Below, one piece after another: positions 53,648 to 62,486 of a stretch of 64,000 nt of DNA. A program made the position numbers and the translations under genes. The stretch comes from Streptomyces sp. DG1A-41 (GTDB lineage: Bacteria; Actinomycetota; Actinomycetes; Streptomycetales; Streptomycetaceae). The stretch spans positions 5,975,001 through 6,039,000 of the forward strand of contig NZ_CP146350.1 in NCBI RefSeq assembly GCF_037055355.1, read 5' to 3'. The notes below the pieces were generated by a model that did not search any database, was not told the origin of the DNA, and saw only the letters and a program-made list of their open reading frames with translations. Each line of letters opens with the position of its first letter. Positions within the stretch are counted from its first letter, which is position 1.

Positions 53648-54049
53648 ATGGTTATGTTCCTGTTCCTGGTCGTCGCGCTAGCCGTCGTGGTCGCCGCGGT
53701 GACCCTCGCCGTGGTGGGCGGCGGCGAGAACGGCCCGCTGCCCGAGGCGGCCCCCGAGCGGCTGCGGGACCCGCTGCCCCCGGACCGCCCGGTCAACCGC
53801 GCCGACGTGGAGGGCCTCCGCTTCCCGCTCGCCGCCCGCGGCTACCGCATGGCGGACGTGGACGACGCCCTCAGCCGCCTGGGCGCCGAGCTCGCCGAGC
53901 GTGACGCCCGCATCGCCGACCTGGAATCGGCCCTGGCGGGAGCCCGAACGGCCGCCGGCCACGGCCCGGTGTCCGGGGAGAACCACACCTCCGCGGAGAA
54001 CCACGTGTCCATGGACAAGCCCGGCCCGCGCCAGGAGGACCGGCCATGA
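53648..54049 (+). CDS. small membrane protein with DivIVA-like domain
   Basis: The 133-residue protein has a single N-terminal membrane helix (MVMFLFLVVALAVVVAAVTL), followed by a DivIVA-type segment (LRFPLAARGYRMADVDDALS, LGAELAERDARIADLESAL). The ATG at 53648 has ggggg upstream; an in-frame GTG at 53606 is an alternative. DivIVA-like proteins recruit to curved membrane, and this short form may link to polar growth. The gene overlaps tagA by four bases and resembles the Rv1209 position in mycobacteria. Confidence 0.82.
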   Translation: MVMFLFLVVALAVVVAAVTLAVVGGGENGPLPEAAPERLRDPLPPDRPVNRADVEGLRFPLAARGYRMADVDDALSRLGAELAERDARIADLESALAGARTAAGHGPVSGENHTSAENHVSMDKPGPRQEDRP

Positions 54050-54630
54050 GCGACGGCGCCGCCCTCGCCGGCCCGGACGGCGCGCTGCGCTGTCCCTGGG
54101 CCCTGTCCGCCCCGGAGTACGTGACGTATCACGACGAGGAGTGGGGCCGTCCGGTCCACGGCGACGACGCGCTCTTCGAGCGTCTCAGCCTGGAGGCCTT
54201 CCAGTCCGGCCTGTCCTGGATCACGATCCTGCGCCGCCGCCCCGGCTTCCGCGCCGCCTTCGCCGACTTCAAGATCGCCTCCGTGGCCGCCTTCACCGAC
54301 GAGGACCGTGAGCGCCTTCTGGCCGACGCCGGCATCATCCGCAACCGCGCCAAGATCGACGCCACGCTCGCCAACGCGCGCGTGCTGGCCGGGTGGGCCC
54401 CGGGCGAACTGGACGAGCTGATCTGGTCGCACGCCCCCGAGCCGGGCACCCGCCCGGTCCCGAAGGCGCTCTCCGACGTCCCTGCCGTCACACCCGAGTC
54501 GACGGCCCTGTCCAAGGCGCTGAAGAAGCGGGGCCTGCGCTTCGTCGGCCCGACGACGGCGTATGCGCTGATGCAGGCCTGCGGACTGGTCGACGACCAC
54601 CTCCAGGCCTGCTTCGCGCGTCGCGCATGA
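54046..54630 (+). CDS. tagA: DNA-3-methyladenine glycosylase I
   Basis: The 194-residue base-excision repair enzyme removes 3-methyladenine from alkylated DNA. The zinc-binding residues are in CPWALSAPEYVTYHDEEWG and the C-terminal CGLVDDHLQACF; helices carry the family block FERLSLEAFQSGLSWITIL. The ATG overlaps the preceding stop (ATGA). It converges on an enoyl-CoA hydratase gene with only 15 bases between stops. Confidence 0.94.
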   Translation: MSDGAALAGPDGALRCPWALSAPEYVTYHDEEWGRPVHGDDALFERLSLEAFQSGLSWITILRRRPGFRAAFADFKIASVAAFTDEDRERLLADAGIIRNRAKIDATLANARVLAGWAPGELDELIWSHAPEPGTRPVPKALSDVPAVTPESTALSKALKKRGLRFVGPTTAYALMQACGLVDDHLQACFARRA

Positions 54631-54645
54631 CCCCGTCGCAGCAGG

Positions 54646-55449
54646 TCAGCGGCCCAGATACCGGGGCTTCTCCTTGTTGACGAAGGCCTGCACGGCGATC
54701 GCGTGGTCCTCGGAGGAGCCCGCCCGGGTCTGGAGCTCGTCCTCCTTCTCCAGGGTCTCCTCCAGGGAGTGCGTCAGCCCGTAGGCCATCGACTCCTTCA
54801 GCGCCGCGTACGCCACCGTCGGACCCTCGGCCAGCGCCCGCGCCACCTTCTCGGCCTCCGCGCGCAGCTCGCCGGGCGGCACCAGCCGGTTGGCGATGCC
54901 GAGCTCGTACGCTTCCTGCGCGCTGATGCTCCTCGGGAAGAGCAGCAGGTCAGCAGCCCGCCCGGGGCCGATCACCCGCGGCAGCGTCCAGGAGATCCCC
55001 GAGTCGGCGGTCAGCGCCACCCCGGCGAACGAGGTGTTGAACGCGGCCGTGTCCGCCACGATCCGGTAGTCCGCGGCGAGCGCGAAGCCGAAGCCCGCCC
55101 CGGCCGCCACCCCGTTCACGGCGGCGACGACCGGCTTCGCGGCCCCGGCCAGCGTCCGCACGATCGGGTTGTAGTGCTCCCGCACCGTGCTCATGGTCTG
55201 CCGCGAACCGGTCTCCCGGTCCTCGACCAGCAGCCCGATGTGCTCCTTGAGGTCCTGGCCGACGCAGAACGCCCGGTCACCGGCGGCGGTCAGCAGCACC
55301 GCCCGTACGGCGGTGTCGTCCGCCGCGGACCGGACCGCCTCCCGCAGGGCGACCTTGGCCGCCACGTTCAGCGCGTTCATCGCCTCCGGGCGGTTCAGCG
55401 TGATCGTCGCGAGTCCGTCGCTCACCTCGTAGAGCACCGTGTCGGCCAT
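54646..55449 (-). CDS. enoyl-CoA hydratase/isomerase family protein
   Basis: This 267-residue crotonase-fold enzyme hydrates or isomerises enoyl-CoA substrates. The sequence shows TLNRPEAMNALN, FCVGQDLKEHIG (oxyanion-hole region), AAVNGVAAGAGFGFALAADY (the usual glycine-rich CoA segment) and GISWTLPRVIG. Both catalytic Glu positions of classical hydratases are uncertain: the sequence at the second position is ADSGIS. The start is the ATG at 55449 (MADTVLYEVSDGLA). The physiological substrate is unknown. Confidence 0.9.
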   Translation of the reverse strand: MADTVLYEVSDGLATITLNRPEAMNALNVAAKVALREAVRSAADDTAVRAVLLTAAGDRAFCVGQDLKEHIGLLVEDRETGSRQTMSTVREHYNPIVRTLAGAAKPVVAAVNGVAAGAGFGFALAADYRIVADTAAFNTSFAGVALTADSGISWTLPRVIGPGRAADLLLFPRSISAQEAYELGIANRLVPPGELRAEAEKVARALAEGPTVAYAALKESMAYGLTHSLEETLEKEDELQTRAGSSEDHAIAVQAFVNKEKPRYLGR

Positions 55450-55834
55450 GGCGTATCCCCTCCGTGTCGCTGCTCGGGGACCTACCGGCCGGTACGTCCC
55501 GGGTCTGAGCACAGCATGACGGAGATCGTCGACGGGCGATCGGACCGGAGGTGTGACCTGCGTCAAAGAATTCTCGTCCGGATCCGTTCGGCGGAAGTGT
55601 GTGCGAGGGCGCAGTATCGCAGTCACATCGCCGAATTGAGTGGTTTTGCTCGCGTGCGTTGCCCAAGCGATGCCGACTGATGTTGGTCATCGGGTCCTGA
55701 GATGCGGGATAATGGCGTGGAAGCAATGTGTTCGATGCCGGTGTCGCGTGTCCTGCCTCAAGGACCGCACTGTGCCCTTCTTCAGGGGTCCGTCGGCCTT
55801 GACGATGAGCTGGGTTTCAGGAAGGGGAACGAGC
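55450..55834. promoter_or_regulatory. divergent intergenic region before the DUF3117 gene
   Basis: The 385 bases separate two divergent genes. A 10-bp palindrome (accggccggt) lies close to the enoyl-CoA hydratase start and could be an operator. A promoter-like pair TTGGTC (55683-55688) and GATAAT (55708-55713), spaced 19 bases apart, points toward the DUF3117 gene with a roughly 120-base leader. No other gene is seen. Confidence 0.4.
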
Positions 55835-56002
55835 ATGGCGGCCATGAAGCCGCGGACGGGTGATGGCCCGCTCGAGGTGACCAAGGAGGGGCGGGGCATC
55901 GTCATGCGCGTTCCGCTCGAAGGCGGCGGTCGGCTCGTCGTCGAGCTGACCCCGGACGAGGCCGACGCCCTGGGCGATGCCCTCAAGAAGGTCGTCGGCT
56001 GA
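55835..56002 (+). CDS. DUF3117 small protein
   Basis: The 55-residue conserved actinobacterial protein reads TGDGPLEVTKEGRGIVMRVP and GRLVVELTPDEADALGDALK, the whole family length. An alternating strand and a C-terminal helix suggest a compact fold. The ATG at 55835 has gaaggggaac upstream. It is placed as Rv1211 is in mycobacteria, after tagA. The function is not known. A terminator with a T-tract follows. Confidence 0.88.
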   Translation: MAAMKPRTGDGPLEVTKEGRGIVMRVPLEGGGRLVVELTPDEADALGDALKKVVG

Positions 56003-56024
56003 CGCGCGAGCGACCGTACCCTTT

Positions 56025-56066
56025 CAGCTGCCCCGGCATCACATGAGGTGCCGGGGCGGCTGTTTT
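56025..56066 (+). terminator. intrinsic terminator with T-tract after the DUF3117 gene
   Basis: A 14-bp stem with one G:T pair (56025-56038 with 56049-56062), a 10-base loop and then TTTT. It is a rare classical intrinsic terminator for such GC-rich DNA. Confidence 0.85.
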
Positions 56067-56120
56067 CTCACCGATGACTTTCGCCTGCCCGCGCTTTCGC
56101 TCGGCTAACGTGCGGCCCCC

Positions 56121-56753
56121 TTACCTTTTCACCGCGCACAGCAGTCCGTCGCCCACCGGCAGCAGCGACGGCACCAGTTCCTGGCTCTCGCGCACCGCGC
56201 GCAGCAGTTCCCGCAGCCGCAGCACCTCGGTGGGCTGCGGACCGGAGTCCACCGTCCGGCCGTTCGCGAAGGCGCCCTCGAACGCGACGAGCCCGCCGGG
56301 GCGCAGCAGCCGCAACGATTCAGCGAGGTAGTCCATGACCTCCAGGCGATCGCCGTCGCAGAAGACCAGGTCGTAGCCGGCGTCCGCGAGGCGGGGCAGC
56401 ACGTCCAGGGCGCGGCCCGGGATGAAGCGGGCCCGGTTGCTGGCGAAGCCGGAGGCGCGGAAGGCCTGGCGGGCGAACTGCTGGTGCTCCGGCTCCGGAT
56501 CCACGGTGGTCAGGACACCGTCGGGACGCATACCGTGCAGGAGGTGGATCCCGGAGACACCGCAGCCGGTCCCGATCTCCGCGACGGCCTTGGCGTCGAC
56601 GGAGGCGGCCAGCAACCGCAGCGCGGCGCCCGTGCCGGGCGACACCGAGCGCAGACCCGCCTCGCGGGCCCGGTCGCGGGCCCAGCGCAGCGCGTCGTCC
56701 TCGGCGACATAGGCGTCGGCGAACGCCCAGCTCGTCTGCCGGTTGCCGGTAAT
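56121..56753 (-). CDS. SAM-dependent O-methyltransferase, possibly with an ATT start
   Basis: A catechol/caffeoyl-CoA O-methyltransferase-like protein of about 210 residues: AEIGTGCGVSGIHLLHGM (SAM loop), TTVDPEPEHQQFAR, DLVFCDGDRLEVMDYL and GGLVAFEGAFANG. No ATG, GTG or TTG sits at the expected place. An ATT at 56753 lies six bases after a perfect AGGAG and gives ITGNRQTSWAFADAYV, matching the expected N-terminus. A GTG at 56891 would add 46 residues of Pro/Arg-rich sequence and has no binding site. The gene is divergent from the sigE-type gene, as Rv1220c is from Rv1221. Confidence 0.85.
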   Translation of the reverse strand: MTGNRQTSWAFADAYVAEDDALRWARDRAREAGLRSVSPGTGAALRLLAASVDAKAVAEIGTGCGVSGIHLLHGMRPDGVLTTVDPEPEHQQFARQAFRASGFASNRARFIPGRALDVLPRLADAGYDLVFCDGDRLEVMDYLAESLRLLRPGGLVAFEGAFANGRTVDSGPQPTEVLRLRELLRAVRESQELVPSLLPVGDGLLCAVKR

Positions 56754-56807
56754 GACCCTCTCCTGTCCCCGTGAAATGCCTGGGCGTGACTGTATCCGTT
56801 GGGCCCG

Positions 56808-56833
56808 GGAACCCGCAGATGGGACCGGTCGTT
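56808..56833 (+). promoter_or_regulatory. candidate ECF-type promoter upstream of the SigE-like gene
   Basis: GGAAC (56808-56812) is followed after 17 bases by CGTT (56830-56833), close to the -35 and -10 pattern of ECF sigma factors, on the strand and side expected for autoregulation. Transcription would begin about 140 bases upstream of the sigma factor start. A single match in GC-rich DNA is only suggestive. Confidence 0.4.
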
Positions 56834-56982
56834 TAGAGGGGTGAGCGAGTGGCGCGGGCCGTGACGGGGGGCAGGCAGTGGGTCGAGGCACCGAGCAAGT
56901 GCCGACGCAGCAGTACGAGGCGTATCAGCACAGATCAAATTCTCGTAAAACCGCTTATCCGGTCCTAACGGGCGAGGTGGCT

Positions 56983-57753
56983 ATGGTAGGGGCTCCACTG
57001 GACACCACCAGAGCTGACAGGGGAGGTGCGGCCGCGCCTGTGGATAGGGGAGGAGTGCTCCGGCGCTTCTTCACATCGGCGGGCAGGCCGACATCCGTGA
57101 ACGACACTGCTGACCACAGCCACGCCGCTGACTTCGCCCAGACCGCGACCTTCACCACCGACGCGGACGGGCAGGCGTGGACTCCGCCCACGTGGGAGGA
57201 GATCGTCAGCACCCACAGCGGCCGGGTCTACCGGCTCGCCTACCGCCTGACCGGCAACCAGCACGACGCCGAGGACCTCACGCAGGAGGTCTTCGTCCGT
57301 GTCTTCCGCTCCCTGTCGACGTACACGCCGGGCACCTTCGAGGGCTGGCTCCACCGCATCACCACGAACCTGTTCCTGGACATGGTCCGCCGTAAGCAGC
57401 GCATCCGCTTCGACGCGCTCGGCGAGGACGCGGCCGAGCGGCTGCCCAGCAAGGAGCCCTCTCCGCAGCAGGTCTTCAACGACGCGCACTTCGACGCGGA
57501 CGTCCAGCAGGCCCTCGACACCCTCGCCCCCGAGTTCCGCGCCGCGGTCGTCCTGTGCGACATCGAAGGACTGTCGTACGAGGAGATCGCCGCGACTCTC
57601 GGCGTCAAGCTCGGCACGGTCCGTTCGCGGATCCACCGTGGCCGCTCCCAGCTGCGCAAGGCCCTCGCGCACCGCTCGCCTCAGGCGCGCGCCGAGCGCC
57701 GCTCCTTCGTGCCCCGTGTTCCCGCACTGGGAGGAGGGGGCGCGAGCGCGTGA
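56983..57753 (+). CDS. ECF RNA polymerase sigma factor, SigE type
   Basis: The 256-residue sigma factor of the envelope-stress type is very close to mycobacterial SigE. Sigma2 region: [20 protein letters not shown] and [11 protein letters not shown]. Between the two regions lies [20 protein letters not shown], then sigma4 region [20 protein letters not shown] and [21 protein letters not shown] longer N-terminus of about 70 residues is Thr/Asp-rich. The ATG at 56983 after gaggtgg is preferred over upstream starts. The gene overlaps the anti-sigma factor by four bases, so the two are made together. Confidence 0.92.
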   Translation: MVGAPLDTTRADRGGAAAPVDRGGVLRRFFTSAGRPTSVNDTADHSHAADFAQTATFTTDADGQAWTPPTWEEIVSTHSGRVYRLAYRLTGNQHDAEDLTQEVFVRVFRSLSTYTPGTFEGWLHRITTNLFLDMVRRKQRIRFDALGEDAAERLPSKEPSPQQVFNDAHFDADVQQALDTLAPEFRAAVVLCDIEGLSYEEIAATLGVKLGTVRSRIHRGRSQLRKALAHRSPQARAERRSFVPRVPALGGGGASA

Positions 57754-58799
57754 GCGGATCACGGCCGAAAGCTTCCGAGGGACACCTCGCAGAGCAGCAC
57801 CTTGGAGACCGACTCTCCGCCCTGGTGGACGGAGAGCTCGGTCATGACGCGCGTGAGCGCGTACTGGCGCATGTGGCCACCTGCCCGAAGTGCAAGGCGG
57901 AGGTGGACGCCCAGCGCCGGCTGAAGAACGTCTTCGCGGAGGCGGCCCCGCCGCCCCCCTCAGAGAGCTTCCTGGCCCGCTTGCAGGGACTACCCGCGGG
58001 TGGCGGCCCGGACGGTGATGTCGCACCGCCGGGCGGGGGAATGCTGCCCGGCGGACTGTCCGGACGGTTCGGATCGTCCGGGGCCTTCGGAGCCAGGCGC
58101 GGCGACCGGTTCGAGTTCGGGTACGTCCCGGCCCGGCCGCACGTGCCCCTGCTGCCGTCCTCCGCGGGGGACCGCAGCCTCCCCTCGGGCGAGCGAGGCC
58201 TGTCGTCCGACGACCGGGGCCTTCCCGCGGGCAGCCGGGGCTTCCGTATTCACGACGTCGGTCGGCACGAGCCCGAGAGATCCTCCTCGCGGCTGCGGTT
58301 CGCCTTCGCGGCCGCCGGAGCCGTGTCCCTGGCCGCGATCGCGCTGGGCGGCGTCACCACCGGCACCCCGGCCGACACGGAGGCCCGCGGCGGCTTCGGC
58401 ACCGGGAGCAACGTGACACCGATGCGCACGCAGGGCGCGGGCGCCGCGACACAGCCCGAATCCCAGCGGCGCCGCAATATGGCGCCGTTGCTCGGGCAGG
58501 TGCACGGCCAGAGTGTGCTCGGCCGCACTCCGGTCGCCCCGACCGAAATCTCCGCACCCCTGCTGCCGGGGGTGCCGCATTCCGCCGCAGGGCAGCACGC
58601 CGTGCACGCGCTGGCCGCCCCGGTGATGGCCGGTGCCGCCGCCATGTCCCCGCTGATACGTCCGATCGAGGCGGCCCCGCCGGCCGCCCTGACCTCGTGG
58701 TCCACGGTCCCCGAGATCGCGGCGCCCCTGCTCGCCGTTCCCCTCCCGGACACGACCTCGTCCCCCTCTCCTCCCGCCTCCTCCCGTACGGCCCGCTGA
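57750..58799 (+). CDS. zinc-binding anti-sigma factor of the SigE-type sigma
   Basis: A protein of about 349 residues. The GTG at 57750 overlaps the sigma factor stop, with gaggaggggg upstream. The N-terminal anti-sigma domain has the ZAS motif H-x3-C-x2-C ([17 protein letters not shown]). A single membrane helix lies near [19 protein letters not shown], with a long extracytoplasmic, low-complexity C-terminal part (Pro/Ala/Ser-rich). This matches RseA as encoded behind SigE in mycobacteria, but is clearly longer. It binds and holds the sigma factor at the membrane until envelope stress. Confidence 0.88.
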   Translation: MSGSRPKASEGHLAEQHLGDRLSALVDGELGHDARERVLAHVATCPKCKAEVDAQRRLKNVFAEAAPPPPSESFLARLQGLPAGGGPDGDVAPPGGGMLPGGLSGRFGSSGAFGARRGDRFEFGYVPARPHVPLLPSSAGDRSLPSGERGLSSDDRGLPAGSRGFRIHDVGRHEPERSSSRLRFAFAAAGAVSLAAIALGGVTTGTPADTEARGGFGTGSNVTPMRTQGAGAATQPESQRRRNMAPLLGQVHGQSVLGRTPVAPTEISAPLLPGVPHSAAGQHAVHALAAPVMAGAAAMSPLIRPIEAAPPAALTSWSTVPEIAAPLLAVPLPDTTSSPSPPASSRTAR

Positions 58800-58931
58800 C
58801 CGGCCGCTGCGCGGCGGCGAGCGAACCTGATTGAATCCGGGGGTGGCGCCCGCGGCCGAGGCGTGGCCGTGGCGCCGATTCGACGAACTGCGGCGACCGC
58901 CGTCGAGCCGTGCCGCGGCTGTGGGGAGAGC

Positions 58932-60779
58932 ATGAACGAGGGGAAGCCCACGAAGGCCAAGTGGTGGAGCCGTCCTCGGCCGCAGGGCCTTCCGGGGGGG
59001 CCGGAGAGTACGGGGTGGGCCCCGGGGGACGTGGCTGACAGCGACGGCGACTTCGAGCTGGCCCGGCCTGCCGTGCGGCAGGCCGGGGACGGCGGCGACT
59101 ACGAGTTGAGGCGCCCCGAGGCCGCACCGGCCGACGGCGAGCCCGCCGGGGTGCCCGAGGTGCCTGCCGGGGCTGCCGAGGACGGCGCTCCCGCCGCGTC
59201 CGCCGTGCCGGCCCAGGGCGGGCCTGCCGGGAGCGCCGCGGAGACCGGGAACGCGACCTCCGCCGTGCCGGTGGATGGCGCCCCCAGGCCCCTGCACGAT
59301 CCCGATCCGTACAGCACGCCGCCCTACGGCGAACCCGGCCCCTGGGCGCCCGCGCCGCCGGTGCAGCATCCGGCGGGGACTCCGGCGCACGGCATGGTGA
59401 CAGCGGACCGGTCGGCCATACCCGGCACGCCCGTTCCGCCGCCTGCCGGGACACCGGCGGCGTCTCCCGGCATCCCCGGACCGGCCGCGCCCGTGCCGCT
59501 CCCCAGCGCCCCCGCGCCGGTGCCCCCTGCGGCTGTCCACGCCGACACCCAGCCCCCGGCCCCGGACCCCTGGCAGCGCTACGACCCCTGGGCAGCTCCC
59601 GTGGCCCCCGGCGGCCATGGCCCGCTCCAGCAGCACGGCGCCGGGGTGCTCAGCACGGAACAGCGGCGTCGGCGGGGCCGTAAGGCGCTGGCCGGTGCTG
59701 CCGTGCTGCTCGCGCTCGTGTCCGGGGGCGTCGGCGGCGCCATAGGGACGTATCTGGAGCGGAACGGCGGCGTCGGGACCGTCGAGCTGCCGCAGGCCGG
59801 GAAGGAGCCCGCCGGGCGGGACGCGGACAGTGTGGCCGGGATCGCCGGGCGGGCCCTGCCCAGCGTGGTCACCCTGCACGTGAGCGGCTCCGGCGAACAG
59901 GGCACGGGCACCGGCTTCGTGCTCGACACCCAAGGGCACATCCTCACCAACAACCACGTCGTGCAGCCCGCCGGATCCGCCGGCGAGATCACGGTGACCT
60001 TCAACGGCGGTGAGACGGCCGAGGCCGAGCTCGTCGGCCGGGACAGCGGCTACGACCTCGCCGTCGTGAAGGTGAAGGGTGTGCGCGGACTCACCCCGCT
60101 GCCCCTCGGCAACTCGGACAACGTGCAGGTCGGCGACCCGGTCGTGGCCATCGGCGCGCCCTTCGACCTGGCCGGCACCGTGACCTCCGGCATCATCAGT
60201 GCCAAGCAGCGGCCCATCACGGCGGGCGGCGAGAAGGGCGACGGCAGCGACGTGTCGTACGTCGACGCGCTCCAGACCGACGCGCCCATCAACCCGGGCA
60301 ACTCCGGCGGGCCCCTGCTCGACGCCAAGGCCCGTGTCATCGGCATCAACTCGGCCATCCGGTCGGCGGACAGCGGCTCCGAGCCGGACGGCGGCCAGTC
60401 CGGCTCGATAGGCCTCGGCTTCGCCATACCCATCAACCAGGGCAAGCGCATCGCCGAGGAACTGATCAACACCGGGAAGGCGACCCACCCCGTGATCGGC
60501 ATCACGCTCGACATGGAGTACACGGGCGACGGCGCCCGCGTCGCCGCCCAGGGCCGCGAGGGAGGACCGCCGGTGACCGCGGGCGGCCCGGGCGCCAAGG
60601 CCGGGATCAAGGCGGGCGACGTCATCACGGAGGTCGACGGGCAGCGCGTCCACTCCGGCGAGGAGCTGATCGTCAAGACCCGTGCCCACCGTCCCGGCGA
60701 CCGGCTGGACCTGACCGTGGAGCGCGCCGGCAAGGAGCGGACGGTGTCGCTCGTCCTCGGGTCCTCCGGCGGCAGCTGA
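58932..60779 (+). CDS. HtrA-like trypsin/PDZ serine protease, membrane-anchored
   Basis: The 615-residue protein has a cytoplasmic N-terminal 245-residue Pro/Ala/Gly-rich region, one membrane helix at about 253 (ALAGAAVLLALVSGGVGG), then a trypsin-like domain with His in ILTNNHVV, Asp in GYDLAVVKV and Ser in INPGNSGGPLLD. A PDZ domain follows (AKAGIKAGDVITEVDGQ). It degrades misfolded exported proteins. The ATG at 58932 follows ggggagag. It lies directly after the anti-sigma gene, suggesting joint control by the SigE-type sigma factor. Confidence 0.93.
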   Translation: MNEGKPTKAKWWSRPRPQGLPGGPESTGWAPGDVADSDGDFELARPAVRQAGDGGDYELRRPEAAPADGEPAGVPEVPAGAAEDGAPAASAVPAQGGPAGSAAETGNATSAVPVDGAPRPLHDPDPYSTPPYGEPGPWAPAPPVQHPAGTPAHGMVTADRSAIPGTPVPPPAGTPAASPGIPGPAAPVPLPSAPAPVPPAAVHADTQPPAPDPWQRYDPWAAPVAPGGHGPLQQHGAGVLSTEQRRRRGRKALAGAAVLLALVSGGVGGAIGTYLERNGGVGTVELPQAGKEPAGRDADSVAGIAGRALPSVVTLHVSGSGEQGTGTGFVLDTQGHILTNNHVVQPAGSAGEITVTFNGGETAEAELVGRDSGYDLAVVKVKGVRGLTPLPLGNSDNVQVGDPVVAIGAPFDLAGTVTSGIISAKQRPITAGGEKGDGSDVSYVDALQTDAPINPGNSGGPLLDAKARVIGINSAIRSADSGSEPDGGQSGSIGLGFAIPINQGKRIAEELINTGKATHPVIGITLDMEYTGDGARVAAQGREGGPPVTAGGPGAKAGIKAGDVITEVDGQRVHSGEELIVKTRAHRPGDRLDLTVERAGKERTVSLVLGSSGGS

Positions 60780-60993
60780 GTCGTGATGTCCGGGATCTAC
60801 AGGCTTGAAGCCGGGATTCACAGGAACGAAGAAGGCAAACATTCGGGAAAGCGCTCCCACTCCCCGCACTCGGAGGTCTCGGGACGGTACCGGTCGGACC
60901 GGATCGCCGGGTACCGTGGATCCGGCCCGGACCACGGCAAGACCCGCATGACCACCGAGGGCCGAGGACCGAGGACATCGCAAGGAGCTTCAG

Positions 60994-61434
60994 GTGTTCA
61001 ATGACATAGGACCACTCGAGCTGGTGACGATCATCGTCCTTGCCGTGCTCGTCTTCGGTCCGGACAAGCTCCCCAAGGTCATCCAGGACGTGACGCGCAC
61101 GATCCGGAAGATCCGTGAGTTCTCGGAGAGCGCCAAGCACGACATCCGGGAGGAACTCGGCCCGGAGTTCAAGGACTTCGAGTTCGAGGACCTCAACCCC
61201 AAGACGTTCATCCGCAAGCAGCTGGACAACGAGGACCTGGGGCTCAAGGAAATCCGCAACGGCTTCGACCTGAAGAAGGAGATGGCCGAGGTCACCGACG
61301 CCGTCCACGGCCGTGACTCCGACACGTCCTCCTCGTCGTCCTCCGGCTCGTCCGGCGGCCGTATCGACATGACGAAGAAGCCCGAGATCCCCGACCGGGA
61401 CGACCGGCCGCCCTTCGACGCGGACGCCACCTGA
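60994..61434 (+). CDS. tatB: Sec-independent protein translocase subunit TatB
   Basis: The 146-residue protein has the TatB N-terminal membrane helix with the Glu-Leu hinge (DIGPLELVTIIVLAVLVFGP, then DKLPKVIQDVTRTIRKIREF), an amphipathic helix and a charged C-terminus. Together with TatA and TatC it exports folded twin-arginine proteins. The GTG at 60994 is preceded by aaggag. tatA and tatC are not in the window. A hairpin at 61440-61463 follows. Confidence 0.93.
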   Translation: MFNDIGPLELVTIIVLAVLVFGPDKLPKVIQDVTRTIRKIREFSESAKHDIREELGPEFKDFEFEDLNPKTFIRKQLDNEDLGLKEIRNGFDLKKEMAEVTDAVHGRDSDTSSSSSSGSSGGRIDMTKKPEIPDRDDRPPFDADAT

Positions 61435-61439
61435 GCCGC

Positions 61440-61463
61440 GCGCCGGGGTGTGCGCCCCGGCGT
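61440..61463 (+). terminator. hairpin terminator after tatB
   Basis: An 8-bp GC-rich stem (61441-61448 with 61455-61462), plus one G:T pair, and a 6-base loop start six bases after the tatB stop. Confidence 0.65.
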
Positions 61464-61656
61464 GCGTGACGCGTTTCATACTCCGGTCGGGCCGTGTACG
61501 GCCTGAACCAGGCGCCCGTGCGGCCTACGCGCCGGGCGCTTTCCCTGCTGCTCGCGGCGGTGTGGCTATGCTGCCGAGTTGTTGTGCGGACCGGTCGAGT
61601 ACGCCCGAAGGGGGGCGGGCCGCCCGGTCCGACTAGAACGAGGAGGGCTCGGGCAC

Positions 61657-62328
61657 ATGGAGACGACGAGTGGGTCAGTCGCACAGGCGCCGGCCGCGGA
61701 GGGCGGACAACAGGTCCCCTCCGCCCGGCGTACGGTCGACGACTACCTGCGCGCGCCCTTCCCGTGGTACGGCCTCGACGAGGCGTTCACGGGGCCGCGC
61801 TGGCTGATGCAGGTCGGTACGACGGCCGACGGGGCCGTGGAACACGGGTCGATCGGGCACGGTGACGAGCCCACGGTGCGCAACGAGTTCGCCGCCGGGG
61901 GTGATCAGGAGGCCAAGGAGACGTTCGCGGTCGTGGTGACCGTGGCGGCGAATCCCTCACGGCGCAGCGCGGACGGCACGGGTTTGCTGGAGGCCACGTC
62001 GGTGTCCTCGGCGGCGTGGCTCGCGGGTGTGGGGCTGCTGTCCTTCACGTGGCCCGGGCAGATGGACCACTCCCTGCGGGACGACTGGCTGGAGCAGCAG
62101 ACGGAGACGGCGTGGGTGCTGGCGGACGACCTGGACGGGGCCGACTGGTCGACGCTGTCGTTGCCGGTGGACGGGGTGCCGACGGCGTTCCACTACCGGG
62201 AGTCGGAGTTCGGGTGGGTGCTGGCCGGGTCGACCTCGGCGGGTGTTCATGTGGGCGCGTACGGGCGTGGCATGAGTGCGTATGGGCTCGGCTTCGCCGT
62301 GGTCAAGGACATCGCCGCGTACGCGTGA
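61657..62328 (+). CDS. conserved hypothetical protein of Streptomyces
   Basis: The 223-residue soluble protein has an N-terminal low-complexity segment, then conserved blocks VDDYLRAPFPWYGLDEAFTG and FAVVVTVAANPSRR. A tail rich in Gly and aromatic residues follows (ESEFGWVLAGSTSAGVHVGA, YGLGFAVVKDIAAYA). No signal peptide or membrane helix, and no motif I recognise. The ATG at 61657 follows aggaggg. It lies between tatB and mrp. Function unknown. Confidence 0.75.
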   Translation: METTSGSVAQAPAAEGGQQVPSARRTVDDYLRAPFPWYGLDEAFTGPRWLMQVGTTADGAVEHGSIGHGDEPTVRNEFAAGGDQEAKETFAVVVTVAANPSRRSADGTGLLEATSVSSAAWLAGVGLLSFTWPGQMDHSLRDDWLEQQTETAWVLADDLDGADWSTLSLPVDGVPTAFHYRESEFGWVLAGSTSAGVHVGAYGRGMSAYGLGFAVVKDIAAYA

Positions 62329-62334
62329 GTTGCT

Positions 62335-62361
62335 GGGGCGCCGGGTTCGGTTCGGCGCCCC
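62335..62361 (+). terminator. hairpin terminator after the hypothetical gene
   Basis: A perfect 9-bp stem (62335-62343 with 62353-62361) and a 9-base loop begin six bases after the stop at 62328. Confidence 0.65.
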
Positions 62362-62388
62362 TTCGCCGTGGAGGGACAGCATTCGGGT

Positions 62389-62480
62389 GGCTGCGGGTGC
62401 GATGTGGTTGTTCGCGCCCACGCGCGGAGCCGCATATCGACACAGCCCCGCGCCCCTGAGGGCGTTGCCCCCAAGGGCGT
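62389..62480. repeat. dispersed repeat-like segment between converging genes
   Basis: The segment (tggctgcgggtgcgatgtgg up to the ccccgcgcccctgagggcgt block) resembles a common Streptomyces intergenic repeat that I remember ending in a hairpin with opposed C-runs and G-runs. It lies between the hypothetical gene and mrp and contains no supported gene. Copy number was not checked. Confidence 0.45.
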
Positions 62481-62486
62481 TTCGAT

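Noticed and set aside
54646..55449. Assigning a specific pathway to the enoyl-CoA hydratase
   Set aside because: It has crotonase fold but the second catalytic Glu is unclear and neighbours give no pathway context. A PaaG-like role was considered and dropped.
57990..60983. Nearly 1000-codon antisense frame over the anti-sigma and htrA genes
   Set aside because: It has Arg/Gly/Pro-rich low-complexity translation, while the sense strand encodes clear HtrA motifs.
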